Assembly (NCBI RefSeq): GCF_020179385.1
Contig: NZ_JAIBLJ010000027.1
Coordinates: 1-48,085 of the forward strand
Length of the DNA: 48,085 nucleotides
Direction of reading: 5' to 3'
Source: Alkalihalobacillus sp. YIM B00296
GTDB taxonomy: Bacteria; Bacillota; Bacilli; Bacillales; Fictibacillaceae
The notes under the pieces are model-generated. The model did no database searches. It worked only from the letters and a program-made list of their open reading frames with translations, and was not told the DNA's origin. How positions within the stretch are numbered: position 1 is the first letter of the stretch; every line of letters starts with the position of its first letter. The position numbers and the translations under genes were made by a program. Positions 1 to 10,816 of the stretch are shown here, in pieces.

Positions 1-45
1 TTTTTTGTCGAATAATCATTATGTCGTTTTTGAGGCGACTTTAAT

Positions 46-74
46 AATATAACATGTTGAGAAAGAACCGTCAA
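46..74 (-). promoter_or_regulatory. rRNA-type promoter P2, reading out of the left edge
   Basis: On the minus strand a -35 box TTGACG (69-74) is followed after 17 bp by TATATT (46-51). The transcript would leave the window to the left. The GTCG...CGAC inverted repeat just downstream resembles Bacillus rRNA leaders. In Bacillaceae an rRNA operon commonly follows gyrA, so an rRNA operon just beyond position 1 is inferred, not seen. Confidence 0.75.
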
Positions 75-122
75 TAACTTTTTGAAATGTTTTTTCGAAT
101 TGCCAAAAGAGCAACGGTGATA

Positions 123-151
123 ACTATAACATGATTAAACATCTTCTTCAA
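123..151 (-). promoter_or_regulatory. rRNA-type promoter P1, upstream of P2
   Basis: On the minus strand TTGAAG (146-151), a 17-bp spacer and TATAGT (123-128) form a second sigma-A promoter 77 bp upstream of the first, in the same direction. Tandem strong promoters with optimal spacing are typical of Bacillus rRNA operons. Positions 152-391 beyond it show no gene or structure that I recognise. Confidence 0.7.
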
Positions 152-391
152 CTAATATTTTAAATAACATAAATCGGAACTTCAGTTCTATTTATACTGC
201 GCACAAGAGTAAAAAAAGAAAGAGATATTCTTAACCGGGTTCATTTTGAAGTTTACAGTACAATTCACAGAGTAAAACGCAGGTGGGTGGGTTCACAAAT
301 GTATTTTCTCAATGTTCAATTACACCTTACTGTTATTTTATTTTTAATTCCCTATGCTTCTGAAAATCAAACATAACATTTTGCCATTCCT

Positions 392-434
392 AAAAAAGGG
401 CTTATCCGGAATAGGATAAGCCTCGCGTTTTTTA
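392..434. terminator. bidirectional intrinsic terminator
   Basis: The stem GGCTTATCC (399-407) pairs with GGATAAGCC (414-422). A run of A (392-397) lies on one side and a T-rich run on the other, so the hairpin can act on both strands. It separates the rRNA-type promoters from the small gene at 472. Confidence 0.7.
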
Positions 435-471
435 TTATAGAGTCAAGGAATAAAGGAAAAAGGGAAATGTT

Positions 472-673
472 ATGAAAAATAAAATTTGCATACTTTTTAC
501 GCTATTCTTGTTTGTTTTAAGTACGACGAGTGTTAGCGCTGAGAATACAACTTTATTTCGAAAAAAAGAGAAGTCATTGTAGTGGGTGTAATGAAACTGA
601 AATAGAAATGATCATAAGCGAATGGACAGATTATGAAGAAAATATAATCTTAAAAAGAATTAAGCCTAAATGA
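472..673 (+). pseudogene. small exported peptide gene, split by a frameshift
   Basis: ATG at 472 follows a purine-rich ribosome site. It opens a 36-codon frame with a clear signal peptide: a KNK start, a hydrophobic core of about 14 residues, and a SVSA-type cleavage site. The frame stops at 580-582. A second frame, shifted by one base, is open from before 560 and runs to TGA at 671-673. It encodes an acidic tail with a CxxC pair (HCSGCNETEIE). The two frames overlap in a run of seven A at 561-567, so a one-base indel there would join them into about 66 residues. I do not recognise the family. The product would be secreted. It could be a pseudogene, a slippage-expressed gene or a sequencing error. 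Confidence 0.45.
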
Positions 674-782
674 ATAGATCAAACTACTCGCCTGTGAATA
701 TGCATGCTTCAGCTTATGATTTATCCTATTTTTCCATTTTTAACTTCAATATGGAACCTGTTTAAAATATCCTCTCTTCCTT

Positions 783-1091
783 TTAGGTCAAAATGTTTTC
801 TATAAAGAGATCTGTCCGTTTTGTTAATGTGATGATTTCATCACTTTCATCCATCTTCACCATTGGGCGTGTAAGTGAATAAGGATCAATGAAGACGATT
901 TCCCCAACCTGGCCATTCGTAAGTTCAACTTTGGTTCCTACGGAAAAAGTAGATAATTCGTTTACTAAGATGTTCAAAATCTTCGGGTCGAATTTTCCGA
1001 ATTGATCCAACTGCATTTGCTCAAGTACTTTGAAAGGGGATTGCTTGGATCGATAAAGTCGTTCAGAAGTCATTGCATGGAATACGTCAGC
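783..1091 (-). pseudogene. 5'-truncated HD-GYP phosphodiesterase remnant
   Basis: The frame encodes the end of an HD-GYP domain and the C-terminal region seen in Bacillus members of the family: ADVFHAMTSERLYRSKQSPF, then a stretch ending near TRPMVKMDESDEII. In-frame homology continues upstream of the first ATG (1071-1073) as ADVFHA and is cut by TAG at 1092-1094. The catalytic HD pair and the GYP motif are absent, so the fragment cannot hydrolyse cyclic dinucleotides. It lies just downstream of the gyrA terminator with no visible promoter. I recall a complete HD-GYP gene after gyrA in some Bacillaceae, which would make this a decayed vertical copy. Confidence 0.75.
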
Positions 1092-1114
1092 CTATGTATT
1101 GAAAATCAGAGTTC

Positions 1115-1144
1115 AAAAAACGGAGGAAAATTGAATTTCCTCCG
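1115..1144 (-). terminator. gyrA terminator
   Basis: Read on the minus strand, CGGAGGAAA (1136-1144) and TTTCCTCCG (1121-1129) form a 9-bp stem with a 6-nt loop, followed by six T. It starts 8 bp after the gyrA stop codon. Confidence 0.85.
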
Positions 1145-1151
1145 TCATTTA

Positions 1152-3725
1152 TTACTCTTCGGTTGACTCTTCTTCATCTGGTAAGGAATCATCTTCATTA
1201 TTTGTATCGGGTGATTCTTGTTCATCTTGAAGCAGTTCTTCAGATGTTTCTTGATCATCCGTTGCTTCTTCTTCACCTTCGATGTCTTCATCATCGACTT
1301 TGTCTACAACGGCAATCGTAGCAACCTCCACACCTTCATTCAATCGGATCAGTCGGACACCTTGTGTGTTACGTCCATACTGGGAAATATCGGCTACTGC
1401 CATCCTGATCACAATTCCTGTCGTCGTGATAATCATGATTTCTTGGTCTTCAGTGACAGTTTTAAGTGCAATCACCTTACCGTTTCGATCTGTGGTATTG
1501 CTCGTACGCAAACCAACTCCACCACGGGACTGTACACGGTACTCTTCCATTGGCGTCCGTTTACCGAAACCTTTTTCCGTAACGATCATGATATCACGGT
1601 TTTCATCCTCATCGAGAAGTTCCATACCAATCACATAATCCTCATCACGTAAGGAGATTCCTTTCACACCAGTCGCTGTCCTTCCCATGGAACGAACGTC
1701 AGTTTCATGGAATCTGACAGCCATACCACTGTTCGTACCGATGATGATATCCTTGTTCCCGTCTGTCAGCCTGACACCAATCAGTTCATCTCCTTCACGT
1801 AGATTGATGGCGAAAAGACCGCCGCGTCGAATGTTGGCAAAGGCTGAAAGAGGGGAACGTTTACATATCCCGTCCTTCGTACCAAAGAACAAGTACCAAT
1901 CATCGACAAACTCTTCAACAGGGATGATCGCTGAAATTGATTCTCCCTTTTCAATTTGCAGAAGATTGATGATCGGAATTCCTTTCGCGGTTCTTCCGAG
2001 TTCAGGGATTTCATACCCTTTAAGACGGTACACTTTCCCAAGATTCGTAAAGAACAGGATCGTATTATGAGTGTTGGTCGATAATAAATGTTCGACAAAG
2101 TCATCATCATTCGTTCCCATCCCTTGGACTCCGCGTCCTCCACGACGTTGTGCACGATAAGTGGATAAAGGCAGCCGTTTGACATATCCGTTATGGGTCA
2201 CAGTGATCGCAATTTGCTGGCGAGGGATAAGGTCTTCATCTTCTATTGCATTTTCACCGATTGTGATTTCTGTTCTTCGTTCATCATTGAATTTTTCTTT
2301 AATCTCTATAAGCTCAGTCCGGATGATTTCCAGGACCTTCTCTTCATCCGCCAAAATCGCTTTCAGTTCACCGATCAGTTTTACAAGCTCATTGTATTCA
2401 TCTTCTATTTTATCGCGCTCTAATCCTGTGAGGCGTTGTAGACGCATATCGAGAATCGCTTGTGCCTGCTCATAGGATAGTGAAAATTGTTCCATCAATC
2501 CTTCACGAGCGATGTCTGTCGTACGTGATCCTCTGATGAGGGCGATGATTTCATCGATATGATCGAGTGCGATACGCAACCCTTCAAGTATATGAGCGCG
2601 AGCCTCGGCTTTTTTCAATTCGAAAATTGTACGCCTACGAATAACTTCCTGTTGGTGTTTCAAATAATAATGAAGACATTCCTTCAAATTAAGGACCTTC
2701 GGTTGGCCATCAACAAGCGCTAACAGATTGATTCCGAAGCTTGTTTGAAGGGCTGTTTGTTTATACAGATTATTTAAAAGTACATTAGCATTCGCATCTT
2801 TTCGAACTTCGATGACGATTCTCATACCATTACGGTCAGATTCGTCCCGGAGATCTGAAATCCCTTCAATACGTTTATCCCGTACAAGTTCTGCAATTTT
2901 TTCAATGAGCTTTGCTTTGTTGACCTGATAGGGGATTTCGTTGACGATGATCGTTTTTCTGCCATTCTCTTTTTCTTCGATGTAAGCCTTGGCACGAGTC
3001 ATGATCGAACCCCGGCCTGTCATATATGCACGTCGGATACCTTCGCGACCTAAAATTTCTCCCCCCGTAGGGAAGTCAGGCCCCGGGATATATTCCATCA
3101 ATCCAGGAATGTCGATATCGGGATTTTTACTTAAAGCAAGAACCCCGTCAATGATTTCTCCAAGCTGGTGAGGAGGGATATTCGTCGCCATTCCGACAGC
3201 AATTCCTGCTGCGCCGTTTACAAGAAGGTTCGGAAAACGTCCAGGAAGGACAACCGGTTCTTGTTCACTTCCATCATAGTTTTCCCTGTAGTCAATCGTA
3301 TCCTTTTGGATGTCACGGACCATTTCCATTGAAATTTTAGACATTCTCGCTTCTGTATAACGCATCGCAGCTGCTGCATCACCATCAACAGAACCGAAGT
3401 TACCGTGTCCATCGATCAGCATATTACGGTAGTTGAAGTCTTGTGCCATACGTACCATCGCATCATAAACCGCTGAATCACCATGTGGATGATACTTACC
3501 GATTACTTCACCGACGATACGCGCAGATTTTTTATATGCCTTGTCGGCTGTCATACCGAGGTCATTCATTGCATATAGGATACGTCGATGCACTGGCTTA
3601 AGTCCGTCCCTTACATCCGGAAGAGCACGGCTGACAATAACGCTCATCGCGTAATCCATGAACGATGTTCTTATTTCATCGCTTATATTGATTTCTTTCT
3701 TTCGAGATTGTTCGATATCGGCCAT
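1152..3725 (-). CDS. gyrA: DNA gyrase subunit A
   Basis: GyrA is the breakage-reunion subunit of the A2B2 gyrase that introduces negative supercoils. The product has 857 residues. The N-terminal winged-helix/tower part carries the DNA-cleaving tyrosine Y123 in [11 protein letters not shown]. The quinolone-resistance region has S84 and D88, a sensitive-type pattern. The C-terminal beta-pinwheel holds the GyrA box QRRGGRG near residue 560. The last 45-50 residues are almost entirely Asp/Glu/Ser/Thr. At about 820 residues most Bacillus GyrA proteins are shorter, so this acidic tail is an extension. The start at 3725 follows a GGAGGT ribosome site. It is the last gene of the dnaA-side cluster and is followed by its own terminator. 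Confidence 0.98.
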   Translation of the reverse strand: MADIEQSRKKEINISDEIRTSFMDYAMSVIVSRALPDVRDGLKPVHRRILYAMNDLGMTADKAYKKSARIVGEVIGKYHPHGDSAVYDAMVRMAQDFNYRNMLIDGHGNFGSVDGDAAAAMRYTEARMSKISMEMVRDIQKDTIDYRENYDGSEQEPVVLPGRFPNLLVNGAAGIAVGMATNIPPHQLGEIIDGVLALSKNPDIDIPGLMEYIPGPDFPTGGEILGREGIRRAYMTGRGSIMTRAKAYIEEKENGRKTIIVNEIPYQVNKAKLIEKIAELVRDKRIEGISDLRDESDRNGMRIVIEVRKDANANVLLNNLYKQTALQTSFGINLLALVDGQPKVLNLKECLHYYLKHQQEVIRRRTIFELKKAEARAHILEGLRIALDHIDEIIALIRGSRTTDIAREGLMEQFSLSYEQAQAILDMRLQRLTGLERDKIEDEYNELVKLIGELKAILADEEKVLEIIRTELIEIKEKFNDERRTEITIGENAIEDEDLIPRQQIAITVTHNGYVKRLPLSTYRAQRRGGRGVQGMGTNDDDFVEHLLSTNTHNTILFFTNLGKVYRLKGYEIPELGRTAKGIPIINLLQIEKGESISAIIPVEEFVDDWYLFFGTKDGICKRSPLSAFANIRRGGLFAINLREGDELIGVRLTDGNKDIIIGTNSGMAVRFHETDVRSMGRTATGVKGISLRDEDYVIGMELLDEDENRDIMIVTEKGFGKRTPMEEYRVQSRGGVGLRTSNTTDRNGKVIALKTVTEDQEIMIITTTGIVIRMAVADISQYGRNTQGVRLIRLNEGVEVATIAVVDKVDDEDIEGEEEATDDQETSEELLQDEQESPDTNNEDDSLPDEEESTEE

Positions 3726-3785
3726 TCCCGATTACCTCCAATTACACTTCATTTCTAACATGGTTTCTTTGACCACCTGTTGCGT

Positions 3786-5744
<1,959 letters not shown>

Positions 5745-5772
5745 TCAAATAATCGATATGGATCCTTGAAGT

Positions 5773-6039
5773 TTAACCATTCAACAGTTTTTCGAAGTTT
5801 TGATTGATTCTCGCCCTTCTTTTAAGCGTAACAGACGATAATGGTGATAAATATACTTCTTCTGTTGTCAGAACAATGGATTTGATCAGTTCTGAATGGA
5901 TCATTTCCAACTTATCTTTGCGTTGGTGATAATCTAGAAATTCTTTTGTTTCTTCCGATCCTTTTGCAATCTCATAATCGAATATTGCCACAACGTCCCT
6001 GGCTTGTACGACGACATTCTCTCCCAGATGAATAAACAG
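5773..6039 (-). CDS. remB: RemB-type DUF370 regulator (YaaB), probable CTG start
   Basis: This is a small DUF370 protein. In B. subtilis RemB helps activate extracellular-matrix genes and is paired with the DNA-binding RemA. The conserved family start (MYIHLGDD in B. subtilis, from memory) is present here as FIHLGENVV. It can only be read if translation begins at CTG (6037-6039), giving 88 residues. An in-frame TGA lies three codons before it, and GAGGTGA is spaced 6 nt upstream. The first conventional codon, GTG at 5991, would remove 16 conserved residues. The C-terminal SPLSSVTLKRRA is the DUF370 hallmark. It lies between recF and gyrB, the usual place. Confidence 0.85.
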   Translation of the reverse strand: MFIHLGENVVVQARDVVAIFDYEIAKGSEETKEFLDYHQRKDKLEMIHSELIKSIVLTTEEVYLSPLSSVTLKRRARINQNFEKLLNG

Positions 6040-6050
6040 GATTGCTCACC

Positions 6051-7172
6051 TCACTTTATTAACGTCGCTGTCCCATGTTCTACGTTAAAAAGGCTTGCAC
6101 TCTTCAACGTTTCGTGTTCAATTCCATCCACGCTCGTAGTCGTGACGAAGGTTTGCACTTTCCCTTGGATCGTGTTCAATAGATGGGATTGCCGACTGTC
6201 ATCAAGTTCTGATAATACATCATCCAATAACAAAAGAGGGTATTCACCAACTTCAGATTTGATCAGATCTATTTCAGCTAGTTTCAAAGAGAGTGCCGTT
6301 GTCCGCTGTTGGCCTTGGGAACCGTATGTCTGTACATCCTTTTCGTTCACATACAGCATGAGGTCATCACGATGGGGACCTGCCATCGTCGTTCCACGTT
6401 CCATCTCTTTCTCTTTGATTTTTGTAAATTTATCATTATACTCTTCTATCATTTTCGTCATATCCGCCGAATCTGATACCTGTACAGAGGATTTGTATTG
6501 TATTTCAAGCGATTCTTTCCCTTTGGTGATTCCTGAATGAATCGGTGATGCCCATTCTTGAAGCATTTTGAGGAATTGATGACGCTTCGAAACGATTTTT
6601 ACTGCATGTTCCACAAGCTGCTCTGTCAATATATCCAGCATCAATTCCTGTTCACTTTTTCTGTGGCGTCCTAAATCGCGCAATAGGTGATTCCTTTGTT
6701 GCAGGATCTTCTGGTACTGGCTTAAATGATGAAGATAGACTGGACTGATCTGGCCGATTTCCATATCGATAAAACGACGTCGCACCTGAGGGCTCCCTTT
6801 AACTAAGTTTAAATCCTCAGGTGCAAACATGACGATGTTCAAAGCGCCGATATAGTCCGTTAATCTCCGCTGCTCAATATGGTTGTATTTAGCCTTCTTA
6901 CCTTTTTGGCTAATGACAATCTGTAAAGATAGTGGACCGTTCCTTTTTTGGATCCTACCTTCTATTTTACCATATTCACAGTCCCAACGTATCAATTCTT
7001 TATCCCTTGGTGTCCGATGGGATTTCGCGAACCCCAGAACATAGATCGCTTCCATAATATTCGTCTTTCCCTGGGCATTTTCGCCAATGAAGACATTAAC
7101 ATGATCCTGAAAGCTTACTTCTTCACTTTCATAGTTTCGATAATTTTTCAGCTGCAGTTCTTTTAAATGCAA
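6051..7172 (-). CDS. recF: RecF, DNA gap-repair ATPase
   Basis: RecF is an SMC-like ATPase that loads RecA with RecO and RecR at single-strand gaps. It has a Walker [10 protein letters not shown] near the N-terminus, the ABC signature in [20 protein letters not shown], and a Walker [17 protein letters not shown] at 7172 gives 373 residues starting [14 protein letters not shown], matching family starts, with a GGGGG ribosome site 7 nt upstream. The alternative TTG at 7190 overlaps the yaaA stop (TTGA) but lacks a ribosome site and adds MNGGFP. Tight coupling to yaaA suggests translation as part of the dnaN-side operon. Confidence 0.96.
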   Translation of the reverse strand: MHLKELQLKNYRNYESEEVSFQDHVNVFIGENAQGKTNIMEAIYVLGFAKSHRTPRDKELIRWDCEYGKIEGRIQKRNGPLSLQIVISQKGKKAKYNHIEQRRLTDYIGALNIVMFAPEDLNLVKGSPQVRRRFIDMEIGQISPVYLHHLSQYQKILQQRNHLLRDLGRHRKSEQELMLDILTEQLVEHAVKIVSKRHQFLKMLQEWASPIHSGITKGKESLEIQYKSSVQVSDSADMTKMIEEYNDKFTKIKEKEMERGTTMAGPHRDDLMLYVNEKDVQTYGSQGQQRTTALSLKLAEIDLIKSEVGEYPLLLLDDVLSELDDSRQSHLLNTIQGKVQTFVTTTSVDGIEHETLKSASLFNVEHGTATLIK

Positions 7173-7186
7173 AGGGAAGCCCCCAT

Positions 7187-7396
7187 TCAACGTGTTACGA
7201 CAATTGTTCCTGTATCTGGTATCGAAACGGTATCTCCTTCATAGAGCTTCCGTCCTCTTCGTTGTTCAAGTACATCGTTTACAAATACGTCATGTTCTGC
7301 CAAATACCATTTTACCATGCCGCCAGATTGTATCACATCCGCTTGTTTCAATAATTGGCCAAGTGTAATGAATTCAGTAGTGATTTTGATTTCCAT
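7187..7396 (-). CDS. yaaA: S4-domain RNA-binding protein YaaA (RlbA)
   Basis: This is a single S4 domain of 69 residues, with the RNA-binding face [13 protein letters not shown] and [10 protein letters not shown]. The B. subtilis homologue is implicated in ribosome assembly. ATG at 7396 has GGAGG 8 nt upstream. The longer TTG version at 7411 would start inside that site. Its conserved place between dnaN and recF supports the assignment. A repeat element separates it from dnaN. Confidence 0.92.
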   Translation of the reverse strand: MEIKITTEFITLGQLLKQADVIQSGGMVKWYLAEHDVFVNDVLEQRRGRKLYEGDTVSIPDTGTIVVTR

Positions 7397-7424
7397 CTCA
7401 TCTTCCTCCAATTCACTAGAAGTA

Positions 7425-7637
7425 CAAGAAAAGCATAAACGCTCTGATCAACCACGAAGCTCACTGGAAGCCCGACGAGGAGGCTCGAACCAAACAAAGT
7501 TCGGTTCTGCGTGGGCAAACACTTCGACCTAAATCAATGTGTCGACCGCCGCAGGAGGACTGAAGTGATCCAAGTGGCTAGGCGTTGAAGCTAGACATCA
7601 CTTCATCGGAAACAAAATTTTTATTCTTTCTTATCTT
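7425..7637 (-). repeat. terminator-adjacent repeat, copy 1 (long form)
   Basis: This is one of five related intergenic elements (others at 8851, 24471, 33594, 37604). Oriented from the ATAAGAAAG end (near 7637) to the GCGCTTTTCTT-like end (near 7425), it lies on the minus strand directly after the dnaN terminator. It is the long form. An extra module at about 7482-7546 contains a hairpin around GAACCAAAC/GTTCGGTTC. The shared core includes CCGCCGCAGGAGGACTGAAG and GTGATCCAAGTGG. No protein can be read through it. Confidence 0.85.
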
Positions 7638-7640
7638 GCA

Positions 7641-7676
7641 AGAAAAGCTACTAGGACGATATTGTCGCTAGTAGCT
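7641..7676 (-). terminator. dnaN terminator
   Basis: On the minus strand AGCTACTAG(C)GAC pairs with GTCCTAGTAGCT, with one bulged C, and is followed by TTTTCTT. It begins 8 bp after the dnaN stop, so dnaN and yaaA-recF are probably separate transcripts here. Confidence 0.8.
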
Positions 7677-7683
7677 CTTTAGA

Positions 7684-8826
7684 TTAATAAGTACGAACCG
7701 GTAAAATCAGTTGCTTGATTGTGTTCTCATCAATAGGGGTTAGTACGAATGGGCGCATCGCCCCTGTAAATCGGATCAGTACTTCAGAACAATCCATTGC
7801 TTTCAAGGCATCCATCATATATTTTGCACTGAAAGAGATCTTTAATTCATCGCCCTCAAACGATTCTGTCGAAATATGCTCAAAAACTTTTCCGACTTCA
7901 GGTGAATTGGATGAAATTTCAACCTGACCATTCTCCATTGTCGACAGCTTGACCACATTGTTCCTTCCCTCTTTTGCAAGTAGGGATGCCCGATCAATCG
8001 CCTGTAAAAACTCTTTTGTCGAAATGACCATTTCGGTTTTGCTGTCATTCGGAATCAGTTTAGATGTATCTGGATAATTCCCATCCAGTAATCTTGAGAA
8101 GAACAAAATGTTTTTAGCTTTGAATAATACTTGGCTTTCTGTAATCACAATATCAACCAATTTACTGGAATCATCCAGGATCTTGGATAACTCTGTCAAA
8201 CTTTTCCCCGGAATGACGACATTTGGATGTTCAAGTTCATCGGTTGTCGATTCAACAGTTGCAACCCTTGAAGCCAATCTATGGCTGTCTGTGGCAACAC
8301 AGTTCAATTCCCCCTCTACGATATGCCAGTTTACACCTGTCAATATCGGGCGTGTTTCTGAGGTGGACACCGCAAAAACAGTCTGACGAATCAATGTTTT
8401 CAATAGGTCAGCTTGGATACTGAACTTGTTATTTTCCTGAACTTCAGGTAATCGAGGGTATTCTTGCGGATCCAGGCCATTGAGGTTAAATTCTGAAGAT
8501 CCAGAACGGATTCTCGTTCCGAAACGCTCAAAAACCTCTACTTCAACCTTTGAATCTGGTAACTTTTTTACGATTTCAGAGAAAAAACGTGCTTGTAAGA
8601 CAATGCTCCCTGATTTTTCAACTTCAACATGCTCATAGCCATCTTCTTCTGTTGGTATGAATCTTTCAATAGAGATATCAGAGTCACTACCTGTCAGTGT
8701 GACACCATCTTCATGAGTTTCAATTTTAATCCCGGTAAGAATAGGAATAGTTGTACGGGTAGAAACAGCTTTCATTACATCTTGCACACTGTCTACAAGC
8801 TGATTTCGGTTCATTATGAATTTCAT
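7684..8826 (-). CDS. dnaN: DNA polymerase III beta sliding clamp
   Basis: The protein has 380 residues, the normal length for the ring-forming processivity clamp, with three repeated clamp folds. The start MKFIMNRNQLVDSVQDV and the C-terminal FVLTPIDENTIKQLILPVR are family hallmarks. The latter contributes to the partner-binding pocket. ATG at 8826 has GAGGAGG just upstream. It is preceded by a repeat element and an origin subregion, which push it 520 bp from dnaA, and it is followed by its own terminator. Confidence 0.98.
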   Translation of the reverse strand: MKFIMNRNQLVDSVQDVMKAVSTRTTIPILTGIKIETHEDGVTLTGSDSDISIERFIPTEEDGYEHVEVEKSGSIVLQARFFSEIVKKLPDSKVEVEVFERFGTRIRSGSSEFNLNGLDPQEYPRLPEVQENNKFSIQADLLKTLIRQTVFAVSTSETRPILTGVNWHIVEGELNCVATDSHRLASRVATVESTTDELEHPNVVIPGKSLTELSKILDDSSKLVDIVITESQVLFKAKNILFFSRLLDGNYPDTSKLIPNDSKTEMVISTKEFLQAIDRASLLAKEGRNNVVKLSTMENGQVEISSNSPEVGKVFEHISTESFEGDELKISFSAKYMMDALKAMDCSEVLIRFTGAMRPFVLTPIDENTIKQLILPVRTY

Positions 8827-8850
8827 GAATTCTTTTCCTCCTCAGTTCCT

Positions 8851-9008
8851 GATAAGAAAAGCGCAAACGCCTTGATCAGCCACGATGTCCACTGGAAGTT
8901 CGACGAGGGTGGTACCGCCGCAGGAGGACTGAAGTGATCCAAGTGGTTAAGTGTTGGATCTGGATATTTCTCCATCGTAACAAAAAATTTTCACACTTTC
9001 TTATCTTT
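8851..9008 (-). repeat. terminator-adjacent repeat, copy 2 (short form), between dnaA and dnaN
   Basis: The ends are inverted: ATAAGAAAAG at 8852-8861 and CTTTCTTAT at 8996-9004. The core GTACCGCCGCAGGAGGACTG and TGATCCAAGTGG matches the other copies, but the 55-65 bp extra module of copies 1 and 4 is absent. It starts about 12 bp upstream of the dnaN ribosome site, so it forms the immediate upstream region of dnaN. Confidence 0.85.
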
Positions 9009-9011
9009 TAA

Positions 9012-9054
9012 AGAAAACTCGGGCTTTGTCTAGCCTTTCGTGCAGGCTGAGCCT
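9012..9054 (-). terminator. possible dnaA terminator
   Basis: On the minus strand GGCT/AGCC (9050-9053, 9022-9025) and AGCCT/AGGCT (9044-9048, 9032-9036) stack around a short loop. GAGTTTTCTTT follows. The stem is imperfect and lies about 300 bp after the dnaA stop. Confidence 0.4.
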
Positions 9055-9139
9055 TCATTTCCCATTATTTCGACTCCTCGACTTTTCGTTGCGTCGATTC
9101 GGTTTCTTGCTAAAAGTCATACTTCTCTCACGCACAATA

Positions 9140-9335
9140 AATCGCTATTTTGATATCTATCTGAATCTACCAATATTCTGCAGCATATTATTCTTTAGTA
9201 ATAATAAAAAACTAGCAGTAATAATAGTAGGGGCTGTGAGTTTGTGGATAAGTATCGATTTGCTTTTCCACCTAAGGTTGTCCACATGTGGATAGACTGT
9301 TGATAAAAGCGATTGTTGTGTTTAAGTTATGCACA
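9140..9335. other. oriC right subregion: AT-rich unwinding zone, DnaA-trio-like array and DnaA boxes
   Basis: An AT-rich stretch (about 9140-9212) leads into TAGCAGTAATAATAGTAG (9213-9230), six in-phase trinucleotides like the DnaA-trio of B. subtilis, then GGGG. DnaA boxes follow: TGTGGATAA (9243-9251), TTGTCCACA (9278-9286) directly abutting TGTGGATAG (9287-9295), and TTATGCACA (9327-9335). The order box, G cluster, trios, AT-rich DNA is the known bacterial basal unwinding arrangement. It lies between dnaA and dnaN as in B. subtilis. Confidence 0.85.
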
Positions 9336-9349
9336 TTCGTTCACAGTTG

Positions 9350-10705
9350 CTAATTTTTCAATAAGTCTTGAATTTCTTTAACTTTGTTTTGAAGATGCTG
9401 ATCGGTTGCTAATAATTTAGAGATCTTTTCATGGGCATGAATCACCGTCGTATGATCACGTCCACCGAATTCTTCCCCAATTTTAGGCAATGAAAAATCC
9501 GTCATTTCCCTTGAAAGGTACATTGCGATTTGTCTAGGAAATGCGACAGACTTCGTTCGCTTTTTCGCCTTGAAATCCTCCAAACGGATATTGAATTGCT
9601 CTCCAACCATCTCTTGAATATCATGAATCGTCAAGGTTCGCGGTTTTGAAGAAGGAATGATATCCTTCAATGCTTCTGCTGCGAGGTCGGCATTCATATC
9701 CTGATTGATAAGGGAAGAATACGCAACGACACGGATAAGCGCTCCTTCAAGTTCACGAATGTTGGTATCGATTTGATTAGCGATATAGAGCATCACTTCA
9801 TTTGGGATATCCAATCCCTCAGCTTTTGCTTTCTTGCGGAGGATCGCGATCCGGGTTTCCAGATCAGGCGGCGTGATATCGGTGATCAAACCCCATTCAA
9901 AACGTGAACGTAACCGATCTTCAAGAGTGGGTATTTCTTTAGGTGGCCGATCGCTGGATATGACAATTTGTTTGCTTTCTTCATGCAATGCATTGAATGT
10001 ATGGAAAAATTCCTCCTGAGTTTGTTCTTTTCCGGCCAAAAATTGAATATCATCAATTAATAAAACGTCAACATTCCTAAACTTATTGCGAAAATCGACA
10101 GTTTTATTATCCCGAATGGAATTGATGAATTCATTCGTAAACTTTTCAGAAGAAAGATAAACCACTTTTGCACTAGGATTATGGTCGATGACATAATGGC
10201 CGATCGCGTGCATCAAGTGTGTTTTACCAAGTCCAACCCCCCCATAAATGAATAAGGGATTATAAGCTTTTGCCGGAGCTTCGGCTACCGCAAGTGAGGC
10301 AGCATGGGCAAACCGGTTTCCAGAACCGATGACAAACGTATCAAATGTATATTTCGGGTTCAACATGCTTTGGGTCAAATGTTCATCAGAAGCATCTGCT
10401 TCAGCCTTTGTTTTTTTCTTTGCAGCCAGGTCAAGATCAAGCTCTTCCTGTGTCTGGTTTTGAGGAATGATGAACTTTACTGCCAGTTTCGTCCCTGTAA
10501 TGGTATCCAAGGTTTCTGAAATTAAATTCGAATATCTGGATTCTAGCCAATCACGAGCAAATTCGTTTGGGGCTGTAATAACAAGCGTATCATTCTGTAA
10601 TGAATGGGCGGTTGTTGATTTCAGCCACGTTTCGAAACTGGGCTTACTCAACTTCGTTTCGATTTCAGCAAGCGCTTTGTTCCATAAATCAGTGATATTT
10701 TCCAT
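9350..10705 (-). CDS. dnaA: chromosomal replication initiator DnaA
   Basis: DnaA is the AAA+ initiator that binds DnaA boxes and opens oriC. Translated from ATG at 10705 it has 451 residues. AAGGAGG is 6 nt upstream; the GTG at 10711 touches the ribosome site and is less likely. Domain I is residues 1-80, a Lys/Glu-rich linker covers about 90-115, and the AAA+ core has Walker [10 protein letters not shown] and Walker B LLIDDIQF. The helix-turn-helix domain IV has the signature [15 protein letters not shown]. It is flanked on both sides by DnaA-box clusters, consistent with autoregulation. Confidence 0.98.
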   Translation of the reverse strand: MENITDLWNKALAEIETKLSKPSFETWLKSTTAHSLQNDTLVITAPNEFARDWLESRYSNLISETLDTITGTKLAVKFIIPQNQTQEELDLDLAAKKKTKAEADASDEHLTQSMLNPKYTFDTFVIGSGNRFAHAASLAVAEAPAKAYNPLFIYGGVGLGKTHLMHAIGHYVIDHNPSAKVVYLSSEKFTNEFINSIRDNKTVDFRNKFRNVDVLLIDDIQFLAGKEQTQEEFFHTFNALHEESKQIVISSDRPPKEIPTLEDRLRSRFEWGLITDITPPDLETRIAILRKKAKAEGLDIPNEVMLYIANQIDTNIRELEGALIRVVAYSSLINQDMNADLAAEALKDIIPSSKPRTLTIHDIQEMVGEQFNIRLEDFKAKKRTKSVAFPRQIAMYLSREMTDFSLPKIGEEFGGRDHTTVIHAHEKISKLLATDQHLQNKVKEIQDLLKN

Positions 10706-10816
10706 CCTCACCCTCCTTTTTGTCGAAGAATTTTACGATCAAGTGAAGAGGTTGACTATGTTTTGTGTCAGCCCCATTGTGTCGATTTCCGTACACAGCT
10801 ATTGTGAATAACATTT

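Noticed and set aside
561-568. Programmed -1 ribosomal frameshift at AAAAAAAG
   Set aside because: The second frame needs a +1 (or -2) shift, which this heptamer does not normally give. A simple indel is more likely.
1218-1652. 144-codon plus-strand frame inside gyrA
   Set aside because: It is an antisense shadow of the gyrA C-terminus, with no ribosome site and a composition explained by the opposite strand.
7317-7532. Plus-strand frame over yaaA and repeat copy 1
   Set aside because: It is antisense to a clear S4-domain gene and part of a repeat. There is no start signal.
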